52,269 bases of DNA, taken from positions 1 through 52,269 of the forward strand of contig JASBVG010000124.1 in assembly GCA_030147505.1 (NCBI GenBank), read 5' to 3'. The translations under genes were made by a program, and so were the position numbers. The notes under the pieces were generated by a model. The model worked only from the letters and a program-made list of their open reading frames with translations. It searched no databases and was not told the origin of the DNA. Positions 41,004 to 50,054 of this stretch are shown in pieces (within the stretch, counting starts at the first letter, position 1; each line of letters opens with the position of its first letter). This DNA comes from Tardiphaga sp. (GTDB taxonomy: Bacteria; Pseudomonadota; Alphaproteobacteria; Rhizobiales; Xanthobacteraceae).

Positions 41004-42899
41004 ATGACAGCGCATGACATCTCCGCTCTGGAAAGCGGGGCGGCGACAGCGGAGAGGGCGCCCCTCTCCCGCCGCGACGCCATCCTGACCTCCATCGATC
41101 GTTTCCTGGGACATCTCGTCGAGATCCCGGCGGCGCTGCTGGTGGTGGCGGAGGTGATCATCCTGTTCATCGGCGTGGTCGCCCGCTACGGCTTCCACCG
41201 GCCGCTGATCTGGTCGGACGAACTCTCGTCCATTCTGTTCCTCTGGCTCGCCATGCTCGGCTCCGCCGTCGCGTTCCGGCGCGGCGAGCATATGCGGATG
41301 ACGGCGCTGGTCGCGTCCGTGGGCCCCAAATTGTGGGCCTTTCTCGATGTCGTGGCGACCTGCTCCGCGCTGGCGTTCCTGCTGATGATCGTCGCACCGT
41401 CCTACGAATACGCTTACGAGGAAAGCTACATCACGACCCCGGCGCTGCAGATCGCCAACAGTTTTCGCGCTGCTGCATTACCGGTCGGAATCTCGTTGAT
41501 GATCCTGTTCGCGGTGCTGCGGCTGCTGCGCTACGGGCAGACCCGCACCGTGTTGATGGCGCTCGGCACCGTCGTCGCCATCATGGGCGTGTTCTGGCTC
41601 GCCGAGCCGTTGCTGCGCACGCTCGGCAATCTCAACCTGATCATCTTCTTCGTCGGCGTCGTGGCGCTCTGCGTCTTTGCCGGCGTGCCTATCGCCTTCG
41701 GATTCGGCCTCGCGATCTTCGGCTACATGGCGCTGACCACGCGCACCCCGATCATGGTGCTGGTCGGCCGCATGGATGAGGGCATGAGCCACCTCATTCT
41801 GCTGTCGGTGCCGCTGTTCGTGTTCCTCGGCCTGCTGATCGAAATGACCGGCATGGCGCGCGCCATGGTGGCGTTTCTGGCCAGCCTGCTCGGCCATGTT
41901 CGCGGCGGCCTGCATTACGTGCTGATCGGCGCCATGTATCTCGTGTCCGGCATTTCCGGCTCCAAGGCCGCCGACATGGCTGCCGTGGCGCCGGTGTTGT
42001 TTCCGGAAATGAAGGAACGCGGCGCCAAGCCGGGCGATCTGGTCGCCCTGCTCTCGGCCACCGGCGCGCAGACTGAAACCATTCCGCCCAGCCTCGTGCT
42101 GATTACCATCGGCTCGGTCACCGGCGTTTCGATCTCGGCGCTGTTCACCGGCGGCCTCCTGCCCGGCGTGGTGCTGGCGATCACCCTCGGCATCCTCGTT
42201 TGGTGGCGCTATCGCGGCGAGGATCTCAGCCATGTGAAGCGGGCGAGCGGCGCCGAGATCGGCAAAGCCTTCATCATCTCGCTGCCGGCCATCGCGCTGC
42301 CATTCGTGATCCGCGCGGCGGTCGTGGAGGGCGTGGCCACGGCCACTGAGGTTTCCACCATCGGGATCGTCTATGCCGTGCTGGCGGGCCTCCTGATCTA
42401 TCGCCAGTTCGACTGGAGTCGGTTGAAGCCAATGCTGGTGGACACCGCCTGTCTCTCGGGCGCCATCCTGCTGATCATCGGAACCGCCACCGGCATGGCC
42501 TGGGGCCTGACCCAGTCGGGCTTCTCGCGCTCGCTGGCGGCGGCCATGACCGGCCTGCCCGGCGGCGGTGCCACCTTCATCGCTGTGTCGATTGTCGCTT
42601 TCATCATCCTCGGCAGCGTGCTCGAGGGCATCCCGGCCATCGTGTTGTTCGGCCCCCTGCTGTTCCCGATCGCCCGACTGGTCGGCGTCCACGAGGTCCA
42701 CTATGCCATGGTAGTCATCCTCGCGATGGGTATCGGTCTATTCGCGCCGCCCTTCGGCGTCGGCTATTATGCCGCCTGTGCGATCGGACGCGTCGATCCG
42801 GCGGAGGGAATCCGGCCTATCCTCGGTTATCTGCTAGCGCTGCTGGTCGGCCTGATCATCGTGGCGATTTTCCCCTGGATTTCGATTGGATTTCTCTAA
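41004..42899 (+). CDS. fused TRAP permease DctQM
   Basis: Residues about 25-180 form the small DctQ subunit (FLGHLVEIPAALLVVAEVIILF, SDELSSILFLWLAMLGSAVAFRRGEHMRM), followed by about 215-631 as the large DctM subunit (LIIFFVGVVALCVFAGVPIAFGFGLAIFGY, SKAADMAAVAPVLFPEMKERG, SATGAQTETIPPSLVLITIG). At 631 aa it is clearly a Q-M fusion, a known arrangement for some TRAP systems. Sodium-coupled uptake of the DctP ligand is expected. Co-transcribed with dctP and followed by the ligase gene after a 120-bp AT-rich gap. Confidence 0.95.
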   Translation: MTAHDISALESGAATAERAPLSRRDAILTSIDRFLGHLVEIPAALLVVAEVIILFIGVVARYGFHRPLIWSDELSSILFLWLAMLGSAVAFRRGEHMRMTALVASVGPKLWAFLDVVATCSALAFLLMIVAPSYEYAYEESYITTPALQIANSFRAAALPVGISLMILFAVLRLLRYGQTRTVLMALGTVVAIMGVFWLAEPLLRTLGNLNLIIFFVGVVALCVFAGVPIAFGFGLAIFGYMALTTRTPIMVLVGRMDEGMSHLILLSVPLFVFLGLLIEMTGMARAMVAFLASLLGHVRGGLHYVLIGAMYLVSGISGSKAADMAAVAPVLFPEMKERGAKPGDLVALLSATGAQTETIPPSLVLITIGSVTGVSISALFTGGLLPGVVLAITLGILVWWRYRGEDLSHVKRASGAEIGKAFIISLPAIALPFVIRAAVVEGVATATEVSTIGIVYAVLAGLLIYRQFDWSRLKPMLVDTACLSGAILLIIGTATGMAWGLTQSGFSRSLAAAMTGLPGGGATFIAVSIVAFIILGSVLEGIPAIVLFGPLLFPIARLVGVHEVHYAMVVILAMGIGLFAPPFGVGYYAACAIGRVDPAEGIRPILGYLLALLVGLIIVAIFPWISIGFL

Positions 42900-42975
42900 T
42901 CAGTAGAAATATCAGAAAGTTATAATTGCCCATTAATCTATTTTGGAAGATCGTTCCATCCTTGAACTGCTATGT

Positions 42976-42985
42976 GAGATATCTC
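42976..42985. promoter_or_regulatory. palindrome in the AT-rich gap before the ligase
   Basis: GAGATATCTC, a perfect 10-bp palindrome, followed by CGAATATCTTAC. The whole 42900-43019 gap is notably AT-rich compared with its surroundings and may hold an internal promoter. Confidence 0.3.
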
Positions 42986-43019
42986 GAATATCTTACTGAA
43001 ATATAGACGAGAGTCCATC

Positions 43020-44669
<1,650 letters not shown>

Positions 44670-44721
44670 GCCCATCGGCGATGCGCCCGTATCGTTTTGT
44701 CAATGAAATCGGGGACGCTTC

Positions 44722-45396
44722 ATGACGCAGGACTTCGCCGCCATCGTCCTCGGCGGGACCGGGCAAGTCGGTGGCGCCGCCGTCGCGGCGTTGCTGGCGA
44801 TACCGAAATGCCGTGAAGTGGTGATGATCACCCGCACCCCCATCGTGGCACCGTCGCGGGTGCGTAATATCGTTTGCGATACCGGCGCATCCGGCTTTGG
44901 CGAACGCACAGCGGCCATTGCCCGCGACGTCCTGAGCCAGGGATCTGCAAGCGCTGTGAGCTGTGTGGGTGTCGGTTCAGGTTCGATGCGTTGGAGCGAA
45001 GATGAGCTGAAGCGGCTTGAACTCGGCGTCGTCGGCGCCTTTGCACGCGGCTGCCATAATGCCGGGATCGAGCAGTTCTGTCTGCTCTCGGCAGTAGGCA
45101 GCACAGCCCGGAGCCGGTTCCGCTATATCCGCGTCATGGGCATGAAGGAAGACAATCTGCGCAGCATCGGATTCCGCCGACTTGCGATCTTTCGCCCGGG
45201 TATCATTGTCGGTAACGCGCATACGCCGACATATGTCGAGTGGCTGGGACGGTTCGTGCCCGGCAGGTTCGGTAATGTCGATCAGCGTGACATCGGCCGC
45301 TCCATCGCTGCCGAGATCGCTTTGCATGGAAACGAGGCTGGCGAGGCAATCTTCGAAAACGCCGCCATGAAAGCGCTCGCAGCGCAGGCTGTTTGA
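44722..45396 (+). CDS. NAD(P)-binding Rossmann protein of the HTATIP2/atypical SDR type
   Basis: N-terminal GGTGQVGGAAVAALL cofactor loop, FCLLSAVGSTARSRFRYIRVMGMKEDNL, where the Y-x-x-x-K of TIP30-like proteins reads YIRVMGMKE, and RLAIFRPGIIVGN. 224 aa, matching the HTATIP2 family. Function in bacteria is undefined. 52 bp after the ligase, so possibly part of the same unit. Confidence 0.8.
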   Translation: MTQDFAAIVLGGTGQVGGAAVAALLAIPKCREVVMITRTPIVAPSRVRNIVCDTGASGFGERTAAIARDVLSQGSASAVSCVGVGSGSMRWSEDELKRLELGVVGAFARGCHNAGIEQFCLLSAVGSTARSRFRYIRVMGMKEDNLRSIGFRRLAIFRPGIIVGNAHTPTYVEWLGRFVPGRFGNVDQRDIGRSIAAEIALHGNEAGEAIFENAAMKALAAQAV

Positions 45397-45436
45397 AGCG
45401 TCCATCCACCGGTCGGATCGGGGCGGCATTCGCCCA

Positions 45437-45559
45437 TCAGGCAGATCGCCTCATCTGCACGACTTGCTGATCGACGGCAAAATGTTTCGCATTGACGCCG
45501 ATGCCCAGACATATGGACACCGCCAGTGCAGCGATGATCAGAACGAGTGTCTTCGACAT
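45437..45559 (-). CDS. small single-pass/secreted protein (40 aa)
   Basis: Found by reading the minus strand. ATG at 45559, preceded by an excellent RBS (AAAGGAGCGGAGG); the peptide starts MSKTLVLIIAALAVSICLGI and ends QQVVQMRRSA. Residues 4-22 are a hydrophobic helix, so it is a small membrane protein or secreted peptide. Last gene of the leftward small-protein group; GCTGAAC direct repeats lie 130-170 bp upstream. I do not recognise the family. Confidence 0.6.
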   Translation of the reverse strand: MSKTLVLIIAALAVSICLGIGVNAKHFAVDQQVVQMRRSA

Positions 45560-45690
45560 CCTCCGCTCCTTTCGTCTGTTGACTTGAACGTATGAGCACA
45601 TTGCTTCTCAGCAAGCGCCCTTGCCGGAGTTTAATGTGGCGCTGCACAAAGGATTTCTCCGTTACATCGCAGACAATCCGTCACATCTCG

Positions 45691-45732
45691 CGTCGAACAC
45701 TGCCGGAAAGCCGCTGAACACGCGCTGAACGC
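45691..45732 (-). promoter_or_regulatory. GCTGAAC direct repeats (candidate response-regulator site)
   Basis: CGTCGAACAC at 45691, CGCTGAACAC at 45712 and CGCTGAACGC at 45723. The last two are exactly 11 bp apart and the first about two helical turns away, the phasing typical of OmpR-family binding sites. Lies between the 139-aa gene and the 40-aa gene. Confidence 0.4.
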
Positions 45733-45748
45733 ACGCTCCGTCTGTGCT

Positions 45749-46168
45749 TCACATTGTGCGGCGCAACGATTTCATCAGCTCGTCGCAGGTCCGAGGATAG
45801 CCGTCACTCGAGCGGCCATCACGGCATGGATGATTTCGGTCGCGAGGATCGATCGTGTGCTGCCGATTTTCCTCATCATGCATCCATCGCAGCAACTCCT
45901 TGCAGCTTCGTGGCCGACCGTCGCTGAAGCGGCCATCACGGCAAGGCAGCGGCAGATCATTTGCGAGACGTATCTTCTGCCGATCTTGTCCGTCGTCGAT
46001 GCTTGTAGGAGCCGAAGGCTTCGCGATGTTGTCGTCGAACACCACCGATGCGCGCGCGTCCACGAGCGGATATGCGGAGATGGTGAGGAGGTTGATCGTT
46101 GCGGCGCCGATCAGCGCGATGATGATCCGATCCGGCTCAATATTGTATCGGATTCGCCGCATCGTCAT
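45749..46168 (-). CDS. exported protein with duplicated C-X12-C motif (139 aa)
   Basis: N-terminal hydrophobic segment (RIIIALIGAATINLLTISAY, about 14-33) suggests a signal anchor. The C-terminal half has two copies of a motif: PCRDGRFSDGRPRSCKELL at 75-93 and PCRDGRSSDGYPRTCDELM at 114-132, 39 residues apart. Each keeps Cys-X12-Cys, RDGR and SDG. The pairing of cysteines suggests disulfides or metal binding outside the cytoplasm. Good RBS (GGGAGGAGCG); start overlaps the stop of the upstream 40-aa gene by ATGA. No family recognised. Confidence 0.75.
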   Translation of the reverse strand: MTMRRIRYNIEPDRIIIALIGAATINLLTISAYPLVDARASVVFDDNIAKPSAPTSIDDGQDRQKIRLANDLPLPCRDGRFSDGRPRSCKELLRWMHDEENRQHTIDPRDRNHPCRDGRSSDGYPRTCDELMKSLRRTM

Positions 46169-46287
46169 CGCTCCTCCCGAACCTGTGCGAGACGGCCCAG
46201 TGCCCTCAACAGCGCATCGATGGCAGAGAACGCGACCGCCGCGAAGAACACGAAGACGATTACAATCGACACAATCTCACCATCCAT
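46165..46287 (-). CDS. small membrane protein (40 aa), coupled to the 139-aa gene
   Basis: Read from the minus strand: starts MDGEIVSIVIVFVFFAAVAF and ends LAQVREER. One hydrophobic helix (about 5-22) with an amphipathic, basic tail. Strong RBS (GGAGGGAGAAACG) before the ATG at 46287. Its TGA overlaps the ATG of the next gene, so translation is coupled, which supports both being real. No family recognised; it does not look like KdpF. Confidence 0.7.
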   Translation of the reverse strand: MDGEIVSIVIVFVFFAAVAFSAIDALLRALGRLAQVREER

Positions 46288-46308
46288 TCGTTTCTCCCTC
46301 CAACGATT

Positions 46309-46321
46309 GCCCCGTCGGGGC
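46309..46321 (-). terminator. hairpin after the outer-membrane protein gene
   Basis: GCCCC-GTC-GGGGC between the beta-barrel gene and the 40-aa gene. No T-run follows on the minus strand, so it is more likely a stability or partial-termination element than a full terminator. Confidence 0.4.
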
Positions 46322-46363
46322 ATCGACGGGACGAGGTGCATTCACATGGTCGACGAGACGCCA

Positions 46364-47002
46364 TCAGAAGCGGTAATTCAGGCCGACCTTGAGGACATGG
46401 TCTCCGTCGGATTCGATGGTGCGGCCGAAGGGGAGCCTCGCTTCGACGCCAGATGGCCCCACATAATTGTACTCAGCCCTGACCGAGAGGCCGCCAGCGA
46501 AGGCCTGCTCTATCCCGCCACCGATGAGGTATCCGCCCTTCCAACCATCGGTGACGCCCGAGAAGCGTGGCGCTTCGAATTCGGTCAATGCGTAGCCGAC
46601 CGTCGCATAGATCAGCGAACGATCGAAACTGAGGCCGAGGCGCCCCTTGCCAGCCACGCGCCAGTTCTGATCCACCGAAACGCCGCCGACCTGCCGTTGC
46701 GCGCTACCAAGATTAGAGCCTTCGATCTCCACGCCGACGACCGCAGGCCCGAACTGCATATTGTAACCAGCCTGCCCGCCGCCAACGAACCCAACGCCGT
46801 CCGCGGAGAAGTTGAATCCTCGCGCGAAATCTCCACCTGCATGGACACCGAGATACAGACCCTCCCAGCGGTATGCCGGCGGATCATAGTAAGCGGGTGC
46901 AGAAACACGTTCGCGATAATATCGGCCGCCGACATCCGAAGCAGACGCCACAACGGGCGCCACGCAGGCAAGAAGGGCAACAATGAACGTGATACGCGAC
47001 AT
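46364..47002 (-). CDS. small outer-membrane beta-barrel protein (Omp25/RopB-like)
   Basis: Signal peptide MSRITFIVALLACVAPVVASAS, then RWEGLYLGVHAGGDFA and alternating strands (FVGGGQAGYNMQFGPAVVGVEIEG, GKGRLGLSFDRSLIYATVGYA, GGYLIGGGIEQAFAGGLSVRAEYNYVG), ending KVGLNYRF with the C-terminal Phe used for BAM insertion. 212 aa from ATG 47002, chosen for GGAG at good spacing. This is the porin/Omp25-RopB family common in rhizobia. It lies between a two-component system and a set of tiny envelope proteins. Confidence 0.92.
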   Translation of the reverse strand: MSRITFIVALLACVAPVVASASDVGGRYYRERVSAPAYYDPPAYRWEGLYLGVHAGGDFARGFNFSADGVGFVGGGQAGYNMQFGPAVVGVEIEGSNLGSAQRQVGGVSVDQNWRVAGKGRLGLSFDRSLIYATVGYALTEFEAPRFSGVTDGWKGGYLIGGGIEQAFAGGLSVRAEYNYVGPSGVEARLPFGRTIESDGDHVLKVGLNYRF

Positions 47003-47022
47003 ACAAGACTCCATTGCAGAGC

Positions 47023-47060
47023 CGGTACGCTGAATGCGCATCTGCGCTGTTCAGCACCGG
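47023..47060 (-). promoter_or_regulatory. inverted GCTGAA repeat upstream of the beta-barrel gene
   Basis: CCGGT-AC-GCTGAA (47023-47034) is mirrored by TTCAGC-ACCGG (47050-47060), about 20 bp centre to centre for the GCTGAA cores. It sits 21-58 bp before the omp ATG, inside the promoter/5' leader, and shares its core with the repeats at 45712-45730. It could be an operator of the neighbouring OmpR-type regulator or a leader hairpin. Confidence 0.45.
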
Positions 47061-47155
47061 GATGAAAGGAGATTCGCACGCCTCCATTGCGGCTACATTG
47101 AGCGTTCCGGTCGCTGCTGTCTTTTCTTGCAACGACCGCATTCCTCCGTGTTGCT

Positions 47156-48520
47156 TCAAACGGCAACCGTTTCGCGCGTCGCCAACCGCAGCATCAATCG
47201 GAAGCAGGCACCGCCGCGCGGCTGATCGATGATGGAGATCTGACCGCCATGGCGATGCGCGATTTCCCTCGCGAGACTTAATCCAAGACCTGCGCCATGA
47301 TCGCGCGGCTGCAGCCGATGGAACGGCGCGAACACGTTTTCGCGTTCGGCAGCGGGAATGCCGGGGCCGTCATCCGCGACCTCCACCGTTCCCGATATAT
47401 CGACGGTTACGTCGATCCTACCCTGCCCGCCGCTATGTTCGATCGCATTCTGAACGAGGTTGGCCACTACCCGCTCGAGTGCGCCCGCGTCACCCATGAC
47501 CATGACCGGCCTGCTCGGCTCCTCGAGCGAGAGCTCGTATCCTGTGGCGATGGCGAGCGGAGCGAGATCGGCCACGACGGTCCGACACAGGGCGACCAGA
47601 TCGAGCGGGTGAAAATGCGTCTGCTCGCGGTCGATCCGCTGCATGTCGAGCAGCTGCTCGGCGAGGCCGGCGATGCGCGCGGCGTCGTTCTGCAAGCGCG
47701 TCTTGAACGGATCCGGCGGCATCGCCGCCAGACGGGTCTGCAGGATCGCGATCGGCGTCCTGAGCTCGTGGGCGGCGTCCAATATGAAGCGGCGCTGACG
47801 CTCATAACCGTCGTCGAGACGCTGGAGTGCGCCGTTGATGGCTTCGACCATCGGCACGATTTCGGAAGGAACGTCGGACTCAGGCAGACGATAGCCGCGT
47901 TTCACGACGTCGATTGTCTTGGCTTCTTGCGCGACCGAAGCCAATCGCGAGAACGATCGCCCTACGATCACAGGAATGACAATGGCGGTGATGATCGCGA
48001 GCAAGACGATGAGCGGTATGACCAGCAGATTGGCCAGAATAACGAGGGCGTATGTCGTATTCAGGCGGCGCCCCTTGCCGGCGACGACGAAATCGCCTTC
48101 GGGCCCCGTGACGCGCCGAACGATCGCCAGCAGGGAGAATGGCGGAACGGTGTCACGGATATCGGCAAATGTGATGCGGTCCATATGCTGCGCGAGCTGC
48201 CGATACACATCGGGAATCTCGCCTGCCTCGACGATTTCTCCGGCGTCGTTCCGCGCGATGAACCAGAGATCCGGGACATCCTTCCGCAGCTCGGCCAGCT
48301 CCCCGGTTTCCTGCACCCGCAAGGAGCCGCTCGGTTCGCGCTGGATCGCACGCGCCACAGCCTCGGTGAACTTCGGGTCGAGGAGATAGCCGCTCTCACT
48401 GGCCTGAACGAGATAGGCCACGAAGACGGTGCCGAGGATGATGAGAACGCCGGCCTGAAACAGCAGCAGCTGGACGATCAGCCGTCGCCGAAGGGAACGA
48501 GGCCGCGGACGATTGGTCAT
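47156..48520 (-). CDS. sensor histidine kinase of an OmpR-type two-component system
   Basis: TM1 about 13-40 (LIVQLLLFQAGVLIILGTVF), periplasmic domain about 41-156, TM2 about 157-187, HAMP-like linker, DHp with H251 (LDAAHELRTPIAILQTRL) and HATPase_c with NLVQNAIEHS, DDGPGIP and GAGLGLSLARE. 454 aa. The stimulus is unknown; the periplasmic part has no recognised domain. Start overlaps the response-regulator stop (ATGA). Followed by the beta-barrel gene 153 bp downstream. Confidence 0.93.
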   Translation of the reverse strand: MTNRPRPRSLRRRLIVQLLLFQAGVLIILGTVFVAYLVQASESGYLLDPKFTEAVARAIQREPSGSLRVQETGELAELRKDVPDLWFIARNDAGEIVEAGEIPDVYRQLAQHMDRITFADIRDTVPPFSLLAIVRRVTGPEGDFVVAGKGRRLNTTYALVILANLLVIPLIVLLAIITAIVIPVIVGRSFSRLASVAQEAKTIDVVKRGYRLPESDVPSEIVPMVEAINGALQRLDDGYERQRRFILDAAHELRTPIAILQTRLAAMPPDPFKTRLQNDAARIAGLAEQLLDMQRIDREQTHFHPLDLVALCRTVVADLAPLAIATGYELSLEEPSRPVMVMGDAGALERVVANLVQNAIEHSGGQGRIDVTVDISGTVEVADDGPGIPAAERENVFAPFHRLQPRDHGAGLGLSLAREIAHRHGGQISIIDQPRGGACFRLMLRLATRETVAV

Positions 48521-49191
48521 GGGCTCGGCCGCAGCAGATAGCCGACGCCGCGAATGCCGTGGATCTCGACGCCGGCGCTGGCGTCCGCCAGTTTCTTCCG
48601 CAGACGCGAGATATGCGAGTCCAGCGCGTTGGACTGGATGGTGTCGTCGTAATTGTAGACGGCCTGCTCGATCGTGCTACGCAACACCGTGCGTCCCTGG
48701 CGACGCACCAGCGCCTCGAGCACGAGCAATTCGCGTCGCGGCAGATCGAGCACTGCGCCGGAGACGGCAGCCTGTCGCTCGCCGAGATCGAAAACGAGCT
48801 GGCCAATGCGCACCTGGATCGGCTGTCGCTGCGCCGGCCGCCTGAGCACCGCACGAATGCGCGCGAGCAGTTCCTCGATCGCGAATGGCTTGGTGATGTA
48901 GTCGTCGGCGCCGTGATCGAGCCCGCCGATGCGTTCGGGGATCGTACCGCGCGCGGTGATGACGATAACAGGTACCTGATAGTCGCGATCGCGCAGATGC
49001 CTGATCAAAGCGATGCCGTCGCCGTCCGGCAGCTGGCGATCGAGCAGGATGACGTCATGCATCCTGTCGGCGATGGCACTGATCGCCATTTCGAGCGTCG
49101 GAACGTGATCGGTGACGGCATCGTGCCGCTCCAGCGCCGAGGTCAGAGCAGTGGCCATCTCCAGTTCGTCTTCCACCAACAACAAGCGCAT
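48517..49191 (-). CDS. OmpR/PhoB family response regulator
   Basis: Receiver with D51 (VILLDRQLPDGDG), the switch T in VIVITARGT and K in YITKPFA; winged-helix effector with LPRRELLVLEALVRRQGRTVLR and SNALDSHISRLRKKL. 224 aa from ATG 49191. Forms an operon with the kinase. By position it is a candidate regulator of the omp and small-protein genes. Confidence 0.94.
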   Translation of the reverse strand: MRLLLVEDELEMATALTSALERHDAVTDHVPTLEMAISAIADRMHDVILLDRQLPDGDGIALIRHLRDRDYQVPVIVITARGTIPERIGGLDHGADDYITKPFAIEELLARIRAVLRRPAQRQPIQVRIGQLVFDLGERQAAVSGAVLDLPRRELLVLEALVRRQGRTVLRSTIEQAVYNYDDTIQSNALDSHISRLRKKLADASAGVEIHGIRGVGYLLRPSP

Positions 49192-49256
49192 GCAACACCT
49201 CAGTCCCGGCCGGCAAGCGAGTGTCGTGTAGGTCGGTTGCAGCAACATTACGGCGG

Positions 49257-50054
49257 CTAGCCGATCGTGAGCCGCATCCCGTCGAAGCCGGGCACCACGC
49301 CCTCCGGCACGGCCTGTCGCACCGCCTCGTAATCGAGGTCGGCATGCATGTTGGTGATGACGGCACGCTTCGGCCTGAAGCGCTCAATCCATGACAGCGC
49401 GTCGCTCAGGCTGAAATGACTGGAATGCTGGGCGTAGCGCAGGCCGTCGACGATCCAGAGATCGAGGCCTTTGAGCGCGGACCAGCTCTGCTCCGGAATG
49501 TCGTTCAGGTCGGGCGAATAGGCGGTGTTACCGACCCGATAACCGAGCGCGGGGATATTGCCGTGCTGGACCAGGAACGGCGTCAGCGTGAGGTCGCCGC
49601 CCTTCCCCGCGATGGTCCGGCTCTCGCCGGCCTCGATACTCAGACGGTCGAGGATCGGCGGATAGTCGCTACCCGGTGGCGACTGGAAGCAGTAGCCGAA
49701 ACGCAACATGATGTCTGTCGCCGTCGAGGCGTTCATATAGACGGGAATGCGCTTGCGGCGCTTCAGCACCACGGAGCGGAGGTCGTCCATGCCATGGGTC
49801 TGGTCGGCGTGTTCGTGAGTCAGGAACACGGCATCGATGTCATCGACTTCGGCGTCGATCAGTTGCTCGCGCAAATCCGGCGAGGTGTCGATGATGACGC
49901 GCGTGACGCCATCCGGCCCGATGCGCTCCGCCATCATGGAGCAGCGGCGGCGACGGTTCTTTGGATTTGTGGGATCACAGGCGCCCCAACCCAGCGCCGG
50001 GCGCGGCACGCCTGCTGACGATCCCGAGCCGAGAATCGTGAGCGCCAGTGTCAT
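49257..50054 (-). CDS. MBL-fold hydrolase, PhnP-like
   Basis: Metallo-beta-lactamase fold protein of the PhnP/phosphoribosyl cyclic phosphodiesterase group. Starts LTILGSGSSAGVPRPALGWGACDP; metal motif is TFHEHADQTHG-like: HEHADQ, where the usual HxHxDH ends in Gln rather than His; further His/Asp in YSPDLNDIP and ITNMHADLDYE. 265 aa. Overlaps the tatD stop (ATGA), so it is part of metG-tatD-MBL. Function in this operon is uncharacterised. Confidence 0.88.
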   Translation of the reverse strand: MTLALTILGSGSSAGVPRPALGWGACDPTNPKNRRRRCSMMAERIGPDGVTRVIIDTSPDLREQLIDAEVDDIDAVFLTHEHADQTHGMDDLRSVVLKRRKRIPVYMNASTATDIMLRFGYCFQSPPGSDYPPILDRLSIEAGESRTIAGKGGDLTLTPFLVQHGNIPALGYRVGNTAYSPDLNDIPEQSWSALKGLDLWIVDGLRYAQHSSHFSLSDALSWIERFRPKRAVITNMHADLDYEAVRQAVPEGVVPGFDGMRLTIG

